A stretch of 64,000 bases of DNA from Candidatus Gastranaerophilales bacterium (GCA_944326555.1 CALVEK010000006.1:1-64000), one strand, 5' to 3'. Shown: positions 33,051 through 42,207, counted from the stretch's first letter. The notes: a model not told the origin generated them from the letters alone. Numbers and translations are program-made.

Positions 33051-34640
33051 ATGAACAACGTGCAATTTCACAGTGACCTGGATAGGTTAATTGAAATTCT
33101 ACCACCGAAAATTACTAAATGCTTGAGCCATGAAACATTAGATGACGTAATTGAGTTGGTTTTGGATTTAGGCAGACAGCCTGAAATAAGGCATTCTGAC
33201 GGTAGTATAGATTATCTCGGAGAAGAATGTATTGTCGATGAGGATATCCAATACATAACACAGAGGATTCCTGAGTTTACAAAGGATAATCGTTCCGGTA
33301 TAGCTGGAACATTGCACAGAATAAGTGCAATAAGAAACAGACAGGGCAAAGTTGTAGGTTTAACTTGCAGAATAGGGAGAGTCGTAACAGGAACAATAAC
33401 ATGCATCAAAGATTTCGTCACACAAAATAAGAGTATTTTGTTTCTTGGACGACCCGGTGTAGGAAAAACAACAAAACTGAGAGAAATCTCAAGACTTGTT
33501 GCTGATGAATTGCACAAACGTGTAGTTGTTGTTGATACATCAAATGAAATTGCCGGAGACGGAGATACACCGCACCCTGCTATTGGACACGCAAGACGTA
33601 TGCAGGTTACTCAACCCGAATACCAAAAAGATATTATGATTGAAGCGGTTGAAAACCATACCCCTGAAGTAATCGTTGTTGACGAAATAGGAACAGAGGC
33701 AGAAGCACAAGCAGCAAGAACAATTGCAGAACGTGGGGTAATGCTTATTGCAACTGCTCATGGTAATTCGCTGGAAAACTTAATAAAAAACCCTGTACTC
33801 TCTGATTTAGTCGGAGGAATACAGTCAGTAACTCTTGGCGATGACGAAGCAAAAAGAAGAGCTTGTCAAAAGACTGTACTTGAAAGAGAAAAACAGCCGA
33901 CATTCGATATCGTAATAGAAATAATAGACAGAAATACACTTGCTGTTTATCCTGATACAGCAGAAGCAGTGGATTGTATATTAAGAGGTTGGCCGATAAA
34001 ACCTGTTATAAGAAAAGTTGATATGACACAACCTCAAGAGCCTAATCTTGTCGAAAAAATAAAACAACTGGATGACAAAATTACATCAGCAAATAATTCG
34101 TTGAACTTTAGTTTTTCGAGAGAAAAATATGTCAACGAAGTAAAGGGATACAAAAAAATCTACATTTATGCTGTAAGTCGCTCTATTATGGACAAATCTA
34201 TTGAAAGATTGAACCTTAATGCAGAACTTACTAAAAATATAGACGATGCAGATATAATAATAGCTCACAAAAACTTTGCAAAAGGCGGAAACAAAATTCT
34301 CAGCATAGCAAACGAATACAGACTGCCTGTTTATTATGTTCGTTCAAATTCGACATCACAGGTACAAAAAGTCCTAAAAGAAGCCTTGGGTCTAAAAGAT
34401 GACAATAGAGTCGTTTTTCACGATGAGACAGAAGAAGCCTTGGACGAAGCCAAAGAAGCCATTCAAAAAGTTTTGAAAAACGGAGAAGACATTGAGCTTT
34501 CTCCGCAAAATCAGCAAATAAGAAAAATGCAGCACGAACTTGTTGAACAGCATAACCTTGAATCAGTAAGCATAGGCGACGGACACGAAAGACACCTCAA
34601 AATTGTTGGCGGCAAGGATTTTAAGCAAGATATAGGTTAA
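33051..34640 (+). CDS. Ycf45-type AAA ATPase with R3H domain (SpoIIIAA-like)
   Basis: A 529-residue protein. The N-terminal part with VTGTITCIKDFV leads to a RecA/secretion-ATPase-like domain: Walker A GRPGVGKTT (133-141), a VVVDTSNEIAGDGD segment, and Walker B VIVVDEIG (about 212). A linker with a second alpha/beta region (about 360-450) follows, then a C-terminal R3H domain with Arg-x3-His (RKMQH, about 492), which binds single-stranded nucleic acid. This is the Ycf45 layout found throughout Cyanobacteria and in some plastid genomes, and it is the best lineage marker here. The function is not established. Confidence 0.92.
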   Translation: MNNVQFHSDLDRLIEILPPKITKCLSHETLDDVIELVLDLGRQPEIRHSDGSIDYLGEECIVDEDIQYITQRIPEFTKDNRSGIAGTLHRISAIRNRQGKVVGLTCRIGRVVTGTITCIKDFVTQNKSILFLGRPGVGKTTKLREISRLVADELHKRVVVVDTSNEIAGDGDTPHPAIGHARRMQVTQPEYQKDIMIEAVENHTPEVIVVDEIGTEAEAQAARTIAERGVMLIATAHGNSLENLIKNPVLSDLVGGIQSVTLGDDEAKRRACQKTVLEREKQPTFDIVIEIIDRNTLAVYPDTAEAVDCILRGWPIKPVIRKVDMTQPQEPNLVEKIKQLDDKITSANNSLNFSFSREKYVNEVKGYKKIYIYAVSRSIMDKSIERLNLNAELTKNIDDADIIIAHKNFAKGGNKILSIANEYRLPVYYVRSNSTSQVQKVLKEALGLKDDNRVVFHDETEEALDEAKEAIQKVLKNGEDIELSPQNQQIRKMQHELVEQHNLESVSIGDGHERHLKIVGGKDFKQDIG

Positions 34641-34983
34641 CAAAAAATCTTACATAACGACTAACTGACGAATCTTAACCTGTTTAATTTTTGTGTTTGT
34701 TTTTGCTTGTTTTTAGCAAATAAAATTCTTCACCGATTTTGTCCAAATACAATGATAAACACAAATTATTCAATCAGGACAAAACGCTCAATAATCCATA
34801 TCAAATAAAAAAACACAGCAAACCAAACCCTCCTTTTGCGGGCATTTGGGTGCGGAAAAATATACAAAAGACGGCATAACTTGGTTACGTCATGAAACTG
34901 CATTGTTTAGGAATTTGCAGACAATTTTTTTTAAAAGAGTGTATAAAAAATTTATTATATTTTCAACAATCCGCTATTATAAA
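34641..34983. other. 343-base intergenic region between convergent genes, possible structured RNA
   Basis: No coding frame is convincing. The first part is T-rich after the Ycf45-like gene, with TTTGC-9-GCAAA as a weak terminator. At about 34736-34786 an inverted repeat (CGATTTTGTCC and GGACAAAACG, 10 pairs with one bulge) encloses 32 bases. A GC-richer patch at 34824-34856 stands out, and 34900-34940 has CTGCA/TGCAG pairing followed by T8, a possible plus-strand terminator. This is more structure than two terminators need, but I match no known RNA family. Confidence 0.35.
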
Positions 34984-37854
34984 TTAGAACAACAAATTTG
35001 AAAGATAAGCTATGGTTCTTGGGAAAAATTGCTGCCAGTAGTGGGAACGAACAGCCTGTGTATCATTTTTAGGATATACGTTTAAAAGCGTATTCGTTTC
35101 TGCAATTCCCTCTTTTATTGCTTTTTTGCGGCCAAGGTAATGATAATCGGCAGAGAAATATCCGACAAAATCCAACTGTGCATCACCAAAATATTTACGA
35201 AAAGCCTCTTTTTCCTGATTATAAATATCATTTAGCTTTTTATCTTTATATATTTCTTCATCTATCTCTTTAAAGACAAGTTCATCTTTTGCATGGCCCC
35301 ATTCATGCAAAGCAACAGCTGTATCCAAATAATTTTCAGTAAAGAAAATTGATTGTAATTTTGGAGAAAAAGCTGCATTGGAGACTTTATCCGAAAGACA
35401 AAAGGCTTTCAAATCCAATTCTTTCATTGCAAAAAGCTCATCGCCGGATATTTGCTTTAATATTGGGAGCATTTTTTCTTTAGAATCATTTGTAAAATTA
35501 AGCAAGTCTATAATTGCCTTTTTGCCATTATTCAAATTTTTAACAATTAGGGAATCTTTATTTACCTGTATATCAAATTTTTTATCATTTCTGGATGATA
35601 CAAAGTGATTTTCATCTATAACTTCGAAAGTTACGGAACTATTCATCAAAACTTTACCGTTTTTATCCGTAATCTTATAATCAACAATTCTGTTTCCTTG
35701 AGGGTCATCTTCATAGCGATAGTCTGTTTTTGTACCATCTAATGATTCCAAGTGTTTTTCTACAATATCATTACCATCTTTTGTTTTTGTCGCATTACAT
35801 ATATTTTCCACTTTGCCGTCGGCATAAATTTTTCTGATGTTAAAGACATTATCAACGGAGGATTTTTCCATCGTTTCCTTAAAGATAAGTTGTCCGTCTT
35901 TGTCATATTTTTCAAAAGTTTGTTCTTTTAGTACGGGTATTTCGTACATTCCATAAGGACCTTCTTTTTTTATATCAAAAAGCTGAGTAGTTACAGTATT
36001 ATTTTGAAAGTCTTTTTGACTTTTTCTTTGTCGTATTCCAAATTTTAGAGTCTTTAATTCAGTGATCGGATGACCTTTTTCAAAATCATACAATAACTTT
36101 GCATTGTTAAATTGATTTCCCGTAGTTAACTCAACTATACTTGCAATGTTTCTATTAAGCTCAATACTCATATTTTCAGTATTTTTATCTTTAAGATAAA
36201 CTTTTAAAAATTCTTTGAATTGCAAAAGTTGTTCTTCTGATGCCTTTTTAAAAATACCACAGGTAACTTCGCCGGTGTTAATACCAAGCTCTTCAAAATT
36301 AACTTTTTGTAGTTTATCTATTGCTGCAAAATCTTGTAATAACATAAAGTTTGTAAAAGCATCTTTTGAAGACATAGGCAAATGCAACTCAAAAAGTTTT
36401 GATATCTTTTTCATAACTTCTTTATAGCAGGGCCTTGTTGCATGCCCGTCAACTTCAAAACATAAAAGGCGTAATATTTCATTTATATTAGTTTTTTTCA
36501 ACAAATCTTCTTTGTTGTATATTTTTGAATCTGTTTCCCAACGTTGATTGTGCAATTTTTGCAAAAGTGTAAGAGCCTCATCATCTTCTTCCAATTCCAA
36601 ACAACCTGCAATGTATTTTATATCATCCACACCCATGCAAAACTTATTTTTTGAATAAATATCAAGATATTTTTCCAGATTTGAAGCACTAAATTGACCT
36701 CTTTTATTACCTACCTTATATGTTGCGGCATCAATAAATGTTTCAACATCTTTTTTTTCTATAAGGGAACACATTCTTTTCAATATTTCTAAATCTTGAG
36801 TAGGTATTTTGTTATAAGCACATCCCAATTTTTTTAAAATTATATCTAATTTATCTTTATCTCCGTATGATGCTTTTAGCATTTCATCAACAAAATCAAA
36901 AGACTCTTTACTGTACCCCAATAGGGATTTGTCATTTTCATCAAGTTTTTTCTCTCTGATAAAAGATAAAATCTCAGGGAAATCTCTTTCATCTTTATAT
37001 GATTCAGCTAATTGCAAAAAATCGGTTAGCTTGTCTTTTTCGTTTTCGGGAAAAGAAAAAACAATGGAAGAAATAAGATTTTGAGACCACATATCAAATG
37101 TAGTATTAATATATTCTTTTAGCTGTTTAACCTCTAAAGAGAAATCACCGTTTTGATTCTTTGCGGAATCAATTTCTCCTAAAATTTTTAAAATATCAAC
37201 ATTTTCTAAAGCTCGTTTTTTTACATAATCTATATTTATTTTAGAAAACTCATTGGCATTATTTTTCAAAATGTTGAAAAAATGGTTTGGTCTTATTTCA
37301 AATATTTTTTTTAGAATATCTACATTATTTGAAATTATTTCTAAAACATCTTTATTAAAAGAGCCGTCTTTATTTTTTGATTTATCCAAAACAGAAGCAA
37401 TATCAAGTGGTCTATTATAAACGTGCAGATTAGTTTTTTTTACAAGTTTATCTGCTGTCATTAAAGCATTGTAATTAATTTTGCCATCTTCTTTAGCTGC
37501 TACAAAAACCTTTGTAGCATAACCTATAGGATATTTTTTGTCTACAAAACTCTTAAAAAACTCAAACGCATTTTGACTTATTTGACCGTTTTTATCAGCT
37601 AATGATTCGGCTATTTGTTCAAACAAATCTTCTCTGTTAAAATTCTTTTCTCTTAAATAAGAGAATAATATCTCTTTTGAAACATATTCTTTTTCAGAAG
37701 AAATACCGTTATATGCTTTTAACGTATCAGCATTAATTTTGGGCAAATCAGATGGTAATTCTTGTTTATCAACAGGAATAGTAGTTCCTTTAAAACTTTT
37801 TTTAGTACTATCTGTTTTGGTTATTGAAAGATTTTGAAAAGGATTTATAATCAT
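34984..37854 (-). CDS. Very large putative zinc metallopeptidase with N-terminal SFKG segment
   Basis: A 956-residue protein of no named family. Start set at 37854 (MIINPFQNL); a GTG 5 codons upstream lies inside a hairpin. The N-terminus is polar and ends in KKSFKG (about 22), like other proteins here. Residues about 40-570 are helical, with EF-hand-like loops such as DKSKNKDGSF and DSAKNQNGDF. About 590-760 is beta-rich with YD-repeat-like strands. The C-terminal domain has His850-Glu-Trp-Gly-His854, a tyrosine-rich YFSADYHY, and EGIAE (Glu915/Glu919), which resembles the HExxH...Y...E layout of lethal-factor-like peptidases. It has no signal peptide, so either cytoplasmic or exported by a non-Sec route. 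Confidence 0.75.
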   Translation of the reverse strand: MIINPFQNLSITKTDSTKKSFKGTTIPVDKQELPSDLPKINADTLKAYNGISSEKEYVSKEILFSYLREKNFNREDLFEQIAESLADKNGQISQNAFEFFKSFVDKKYPIGYATKVFVAAKEDGKINYNALMTADKLVKKTNLHVYNRPLDIASVLDKSKNKDGSFNKDVLEIISNNVDILKKIFEIRPNHFFNILKNNANEFSKINIDYVKKRALENVDILKILGEIDSAKNQNGDFSLEVKQLKEYINTTFDMWSQNLISSIVFSFPENEKDKLTDFLQLAESYKDERDFPEILSFIREKKLDENDKSLLGYSKESFDFVDEMLKASYGDKDKLDIILKKLGCAYNKIPTQDLEILKRMCSLIEKKDVETFIDAATYKVGNKRGQFSASNLEKYLDIYSKNKFCMGVDDIKYIAGCLELEEDDEALTLLQKLHNQRWETDSKIYNKEDLLKKTNINEILRLLCFEVDGHATRPCYKEVMKKISKLFELHLPMSSKDAFTNFMLLQDFAAIDKLQKVNFEELGINTGEVTCGIFKKASEEQLLQFKEFLKVYLKDKNTENMSIELNRNIASIVELTTGNQFNNAKLLYDFEKGHPITELKTLKFGIRQRKSQKDFQNNTVTTQLFDIKKEGPYGMYEIPVLKEQTFEKYDKDGQLIFKETMEKSSVDNVFNIRKIYADGKVENICNATKTKDGNDIVEKHLESLDGTKTDYRYEDDPQGNRIVDYKITDKNGKVLMNSSVTFEVIDENHFVSSRNDKKFDIQVNKDSLIVKNLNNGKKAIIDLLNFTNDSKEKMLPILKQISGDELFAMKELDLKAFCLSDKVSNAAFSPKLQSIFFTENYLDTAVALHEWGHAKDELVFKEIDEEIYKDKKLNDIYNQEKEAFRKYFGDAQLDFVGYFSADYHYLGRKKAIKEGIAETNTLLNVYPKNDTQAVRSHYWQQFFPRTIAYLSNLLF

Positions 37855-37886
37855 AAATCCACAACTCACGTAAAAGTTGTGGATTT
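37855..37886 (-). terminator. 12-bp hairpin directly abutting a start codon
   Basis: AAATCCACAACT, an 8-base loop, then AGTTGTGGATTT: a perfect 12-bp stem ending one base before the ATG at 37854. It lies between the ferritin stop and the metallopeptidase start. There is no T run after it on the minus strand, so it is a poor intrinsic terminator. It covers the place where a ribosome binding site should be (only GTGGA is available), so control of translation is an alternative. Confidence 0.5.
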
Positions 37887-37918
37887 ACATCAAAATTGTT
37901 TATATTTACAAAATTTAA

Positions 37919-38428
37919 TTAACCAATTACAGGCGCAACATAAGTTCTTGCACCGAGCTCTTGATCAATTAACAAAAGGGCGTGTTTGTCATCGCCAATT
38001 AATCTCAATTTTGCACAAATATCAGAGCAATTTTCTTCTTCTTCAACTTGTTCTTTTATGTACCATTGCAAGAAAGAAACAGCAGCTCTGTCTTTTTCTT
38101 GTTCTGCAACATCAACCAACTCGTTTATTAATTTAGTAACAAGTTGCTCATGTTTGTAAACAGCTTCAAAGCAATCCAATGCACATTTCCATTGGTTTTC
38201 CGGTTTATCAATTGCACTTACGGTAACACTTCCGCCTCTTGATAAAACATAGTCAAAAAGTCCCATAGCATGTGCATTTTCTTCTTGAACTTGAACTCTC
38301 ATCCAATTTGCAAAGCCCTTAAGTCCGATTTCTTCAAAATAAGCAACCATTGAAAGGTACAAATTTGAAGAGAACATCTCATGTTTCAACTGTGTATTGA
38401 ATGCTTCGTTCATTTTTTCACTAATCAT
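37919..38428 (-). CDS. ftnA: Ferritin
   Basis: A 169-residue bacterial ferritin of normal length. Helix A has HEMFSSNLYLSMVAYFEE with the ferroxidase glutamate, helix B has QEENAHA with the bridging Glu and His, and helix D has FLQWYIKEQVEEE. It stores iron as a 24-subunit shell. It is 20 bases downstream of the superoxide reductase gene and clearly cotranscribed with it, joining iron storage to oxygen defence. Confidence 0.95.
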   Translation of the reverse strand: MISEKMNEAFNTQLKHEMFSSNLYLSMVAYFEEIGLKGFANWMRVQVQEENAHAMGLFDYVLSRGGSVTVSAIDKPENQWKCALDCFEAVYKHEQLVTKLINELVDVAEQEKDRAAVSFLQWYIKEQVEEEENCSDICAKLRLIGDDKHALLLIDQELGARTYVAPVIG

Positions 38429-38448
38429 CTTAACTACTCCTAATCTTT

Positions 38449-38856
38449 TTACTCTTCCGAATCTTCTTCAGAAGTCCACAATCCGTGGATATTACAAAAC
38501 TCTCTTGCGATGATACCATCATCACAATTACATTTTAATTTTAGCACAGGTTCTTCATGCGGGAACAAATATTTTCTTTTTACATATCTTTTATCAGGAG
38601 AAGTTGCCTCTATGAAAGCAATATAATGACTTTGTTCCATCGGATGAGGAACGCTTCCTACCTTGATATCAAAGCCGGAATCTGTAGTATGAATTACAGG
38701 TACATGTTTTTCTCCCATCATCTCTTCGGATTTGTTTTTTGGTTTTAAATGTTCCATTGGCTGCCCGCAACAGACAAGCTCACCATCTCCTGAAAAGACT
38801 ACCTCTACAAAATTTCCACATACATTACATCTATAAAACTCTAATTGTTCTGTCAT
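38449..38856 (-). CDS. dfx: Desulfoferrodoxin (2Fe superoxide reductase)
   Basis: A 135-residue protein with both iron sites. The N-terminal rubredoxin-like centre I has Cys10, Cys13, Cys29 and Cys30. The catalytic centre II has the GEKHVPV loop (Glu49, Lys50, His51), His71 and His77 in PHPMEQSHYI, and Cys/His in FCNIHG. It reduces superoxide to peroxide without making oxygen, a trait of anaerobes. It is the first gene of the dfx-ftn pair. A TATAAT at 38903-38908 (minus) could be its -10; I saw no certain PerR or Fur box. Confidence 0.96.
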   Translation of the reverse strand: MTEQLEFYRCNVCGNFVEVVFSGDGELVCCGQPMEHLKPKNKSEEMMGEKHVPVIHTTDSGFDIKVGSVPHPMEQSHYIAFIEATSPDKRYVKRKYLFPHEEPVLKLKCNCDDGIIAREFCNIHGLWTSEEDSEE

Positions 38857-38995
38857 AATAACCCCCTCTGTTTTTTTAATATAAACTTAAGACACTTATT
38901 ATAATGTAGTAATTCAAAGTTTTTATTCCCTGTTTGTATAAAAATGTGATATATTAATCAGTACAAATTGCGGTTGTTAATATAGGTAAAAAATC

Positions 38996-39571
38996 ATGAC
39001 AAAGAAAAAAGCATTAATATATCTGATTATTTTTATAGTAGCAGTTATGGCTGCACAGTTGTGGAAAAACGAATTAAAGAAAAACCCTGCAGAAAAATTC
39101 AACGCAATGTGCAATAACGTACTTGCTCCATCATGCCAAGTTTATCTGAATAAAATTACAAAAGAGAAAAAATACAAAGAAGCAGTAGAAATACAACAGG
39201 AAAGAATTCGCCAAAATAAACAGGTACTTGGAATATACAAACTAAAAACAAGTAATAAACTTTTGTTGTTCAAAAAGACAGAAGAAGTTAATAAAGAGCT
39301 TATGGCTTGTATAAACACCTCAAAATGCAAAAAAGACTATTTTCTTATAAAAGTATCGGATGATACAATTAGGGATATAGTTTTAGACTCTCTTATCATA
39401 TCCGAAATCCAGCAAAAAGAGCTTAATGACAACAAAGCTGCATTAAAAACAATAAAACAGGCAAAATATATCGTTAAAACAAACAGATTTTTCTATGCAC
39501 GTAAAGAAGCTCTAAAAGAAATAAACAAACAAATTGAAGAGCTAAAAACAGATAAGCAAAAAGCCAAGTAA
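38996..39571 (+). CDS. Unknown membrane-anchored helical protein
   Basis: A 191-residue protein. An N-terminal hydrophobic helix (about 6-23) serves as uncleaved anchor or signal, and the rest is Lys/Glu-rich and helical with two Cys pairs (CNNVLAPSC and CINTSKC). The repeats of about 35 residues hint at TPR-like folding but are not clear. No family is recognised. It stands alone, facing the pdxA gene, with stops 2 bases apart. Confidence 0.7.
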   Translation: MTKKKALIYLIIFIVAVMAAQLWKNELKKNPAEKFNAMCNNVLAPSCQVYLNKITKEKKYKEAVEIQQERIRQNKQVLGIYKLKTSNKLLLFKKTEEVNKELMACINTSKCKKDYFLIKVSDDTIRDIVLDSLIISEIQQKELNDNKAALKTIKQAKYIVKTNRFFYARKEALKEINKQIEELKTDKQKAK

Positions 39572-39572
39572 A

Positions 39573-40508
39573 CTAACAAAAAGCAGCTTCTTTTATTGCA
39601 GCAATCATACTGGACTCATCAGCGACACCTTTGCCGGCAATGTCATAGGCAGTACCATGGGCAGGAGATGTCCTTATAACGCTCAGTCCTACGGTCATAT
39701 TAACAGTGGATTCCATAGCCAGAGACTTGATAGGTATAAGACCTTGATCATGATAACAAGCACAATAGCAGTCATAAGGTTGTACATTGTTGTTTAAATA
39801 CGCCTTTGCGGCTTTTGCAAATAACGTATCAGCAGGCATAGGCTTTGAAACATTAATGCCTCGTTTTTTTAATTCATCAACGGCAGGAGCAAATGCATCA
39901 ATCTCTTCCGTTCCAAGAATCCCGTTTTCACCTGCATGAGGATTAAGTGAACATAACGCAATCTTGGGTGATTTTATGCCAAAATTTTTTCTTAAAACAC
40001 AATCGATTCTCGATACTTTTTCTAACAAAAGCTCTTTTGTAATTTTTACATCTTTTAAAGGGATATGCCTTGTAAGCAAAAGCACTCTAAAAGCCCCTGA
40101 AACAAAAAGCATTTCGGCTTTTTCACCTTTTGAAAAATCAGCAAGATTTTTCTCAATAACCTCAGTTTGCCCTGAAAAAAAATGCCCCGCCAGATGCATA
40201 GCATTTTTTGAAACAGGTGCAGTAACAATTGCAGATATTTCTTGTTTTTTTGCCATCTCACAGGCTTTAATCAAACAGTTGTAAGAAAACTCACCTGCTT
40301 GCGCAGTTTCATTACCAACAGAAAACCAACTGTCTAAAAAAGGAATTTCTTCTATCTTGTAATTTTTCTCTAAGCCGCTAAACAAGTGTTTAGAGCCAAT
40401 TAAAACGACATCTTCTTCAGGCAAATTTAGCTTATTTAAGGCCTTAACAATTATTTCAGAACCTATTCCGTTAAAATCACCTGCTGTTATTGCAATTTTT
40501 TTATTCAT
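39573..40508 (-). CDS. pdxA: PdxA-family dehydrogenase, probably the PdxA2 (acid-sugar) type
   Basis: A 311-residue protein with the family's metal-binding and NAD motifs: ITAGDFNGIG at the N-terminus, LLTRHIPL, SLNPHAGENG and CYHDQGLIPIK. Classic PdxA oxidises 4-phosphohydroxythreonine in vitamin B6 synthesis; PdxA2 oxidises 4-phospho-erythronate or -threonate. Its start overlaps by 8 bases the end of a DUF1537 kinase gene, which makes the phosphorylated acid for PdxA2, so the latter role is favoured. ATG 40508 was chosen; an in-frame TTG 3 codons before is the alternative. Confidence 0.88.
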   Translation of the reverse strand: MNKKIAITAGDFNGIGSEIIVKALNKLNLPEEDVVLIGSKHLFSGLEKNYKIEEIPFLDSWFSVGNETAQAGEFSYNCLIKACEMAKKQEISAIVTAPVSKNAMHLAGHFFSGQTEVIEKNLADFSKGEKAEMLFVSGAFRVLLLTRHIPLKDVKITKELLLEKVSRIDCVLRKNFGIKSPKIALCSLNPHAGENGILGTEEIDAFAPAVDELKKRGINVSKPMPADTLFAKAAKAYLNNNVQPYDCYCACYHDQGLIPIKSLAMESTVNMTVGLSVIRTSPAHGTAYDIAGKGVADESSMIAAIKEAAFC

Positions 40509-41805
40509 GTTGCTCAAAGTATTTTATTATATCTATCAATGTATTGGAGTTACCCAAATTACCTGACTTTGTAACAATCCACTGTGCCTTAGAATCAAGG
40601 CAAAGCGGTATAGCAGGACAAATGGCATCTATAATCTGCAAATTGTTACTGTTGATAGCACTGCAACACTTAAAAGAAGTTTCTCCACCTACAGTAATTA
40701 AAATTGCATCCCTGTTAAAAAGAACTCTCTTTGTTAAAGTTGCAAGATAATCACCAATTTTTGAGATAAACTGATGCTTTGACAATTCATTTTCAAAAAG
40801 TATCTGAGAAATTATTTTTGAATCAACAGTCAGATTTGAAGTATGAACGACAACGACATTATCCTTTACAAGATTTTCCGAAACACGGGTAATAATGTCC
40901 TCATTAACCCCCTCAAGAATATCCTCCATCTTTAAATTAATAAAGTAAGTATTTTCAATATCGTCATCATCTTGCAATTTTTGAATTTGAGAAGCAGTAA
41001 TTTGAGTTGCACTACCTGAAACAATCAATTTTGGCATAGCAGGAATTGTTTTTTCCTGTTGATGATTTTCCATTTCAGGAAGCCAAATATTACCAAGCAC
41101 CTGAGCGCAACCAGCAGAACCGCAGGGAAGAATTTTGTAACTGCTTTTTTCCATAGCCAACACAACTTGTTCTATGTCGGTTATAGACATCGCATCAACT
41201 ACGATTAACTTGACTCCTTTTTCGATAAGCTCATTAATTTTCTTCAATATCGGACCTGCACCCTTAATAACAGTTCTTAATTCAATCAAATCAACAAGTT
41301 CATCTTGCTCATTCTTTAATTCGGAGCGCAAAACAGTAGGTATATGAGACTCATAAATCGGAAATCTCGGATCTCTTGCATACTCTGTTCTTTCGATAGG
41401 TATACCTTTTAAAAGATGATACCCGCCGATTGTAGTTCTGCCCTCTTGAGGAAATGCTGGAATAATAACTGCAGCATCCCATTCCAAAGCATCGAGCATT
41501 GCAAGCGCCTCTACAGCAATATGCCCTCTAATTGTTGAATCCATTTTTTTGTAAAAATACTCAACGTTAAAATTTTCCAGCAAGACTTTTGTTGCCTGTT
41601 TAACCTTTTCATAAGCAGTAGGTGCATCAGTATTTCTTGTTTCTGTAGGAATAGCCCAAACCTGAGTATTTGCTTTATTTTCAGGCAAAATAGACGGATC
41701 CAAAACTATCTGAGTATTAGCACCTCTCAAATGGAACTGCAACGCTGTATCATCCGCTCCGGTTAAATCATCAGCAACTAATCCTATATTATTTGATATA
41801 AACAT
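40501..41805 (-). CDS. Four-carbon acid sugar kinase (DUF1537 family)
   Basis: A 434-residue kinase of the OtnK/DtnK family. The N-terminal ADDLTGADDTALQF and the KKMDSTIRGH segment form the substrate site, and the C-terminal half with ITVGGETS binds ATP. Members phosphorylate D-threonate, D-erythronate or related 3-oxo acids. The pairing with pdxA2 gives two of the three steps to dihydroxyacetone phosphate or a related product; the third enzyme (aldolase/decarboxylase) is not here. It lies 69 bases downstream of ssb on the same strand. Confidence 0.88.
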   Translation of the reverse strand: MFISNNIGLVADDLTGADDTALQFHLRGANTQIVLDPSILPENKANTQVWAIPTETRNTDAPTAYEKVKQATKVLLENFNVEYFYKKMDSTIRGHIAVEALAMLDALEWDAAVIIPAFPQEGRTTIGGYHLLKGIPIERTEYARDPRFPIYESHIPTVLRSELKNEQDELVDLIELRTVIKGAGPILKKINELIEKGVKLIVVDAMSITDIEQVVLAMEKSSYKILPCGSAGCAQVLGNIWLPEMENHQQEKTIPAMPKLIVSGSATQITASQIQKLQDDDDIENTYFINLKMEDILEGVNEDIITRVSENLVKDNVVVVHTSNLTVDSKIISQILFENELSKHQFISKIGDYLATLTKRVLFNRDAILITVGGETSFKCCSAINSNNLQIIDAICPAIPLCLDSKAQWIVTKSGNLGNSNTLIDIIKYFEQHE

Positions 41806-41874
41806 TCTAAATGCAAAAGCCTCAACTTTCCGATATATTTTCTTTGGTATAAAAGCAAATTTAACAAAAAATAT

Positions 41875-42207
41875 CTATGCTTGCTCTGCTCTTGCAGCAG
41901 ACAACAATCTGAGATTTGATGCTCTTACAAAGAACCTTTCCCTTTGAGCTCCGGAAGCATCTGACCATTTGCTTGAAGCCAATTTACCGTCAATAGCAAC
42001 CAACTTACCTTTTTTTACATATTCACCTGCAACTTCTGCAAGTTTATCCCACAACTCTATATTAAACCAGTCAGTAACTTCGGATTTTGTTTTTGTATCC
42101 CATCTGCTAACAGCTACAGAAAATGTTGTTTTAACTTTTCCTGATTCAAAATATTTCATCTCAGGATCTTGTCCTGCTCTTCCTACTATTACTACTGAAT
42201 TTATCAT
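41875..42207 (-). CDS. ssb: Single-stranded DNA-binding protein, short form
   Basis: A 110-residue OB-fold SSB (INSVVIVGRAGQDPEMKY at the N-terminus, VTDWFNIELWDKLAE in the middle). Start at 42207, backed by AAGGAAG. The protein ends just after the OB fold with AARAEQA; the disordered linker and acidic DDIPF-like tip that recruits partner proteins in most bacteria are missing. It may be a secondary SSB, or the lineage may do without the tip. It lies upstream of the DUF1537 kinase gene with no obvious terminator between. Confidence 0.92.
   Translation of the reverse strand: MINSVVIVGRAGQDPEMKYFESGKVKTTFSVAVSRWDTKTKSEVTDWFNIELWDKLAEVAGEYVKKGKLVAIDGKLASSKWSDASGAQRERFFVRASNLRLLSAARAEQA

Noticed and set aside
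38870-38930. PerR or Fur box before the superoxide reductase gene
   Set aside because: The AT-rich stretch around TATAAT is only partly symmetric and does not match either consensus well enough.
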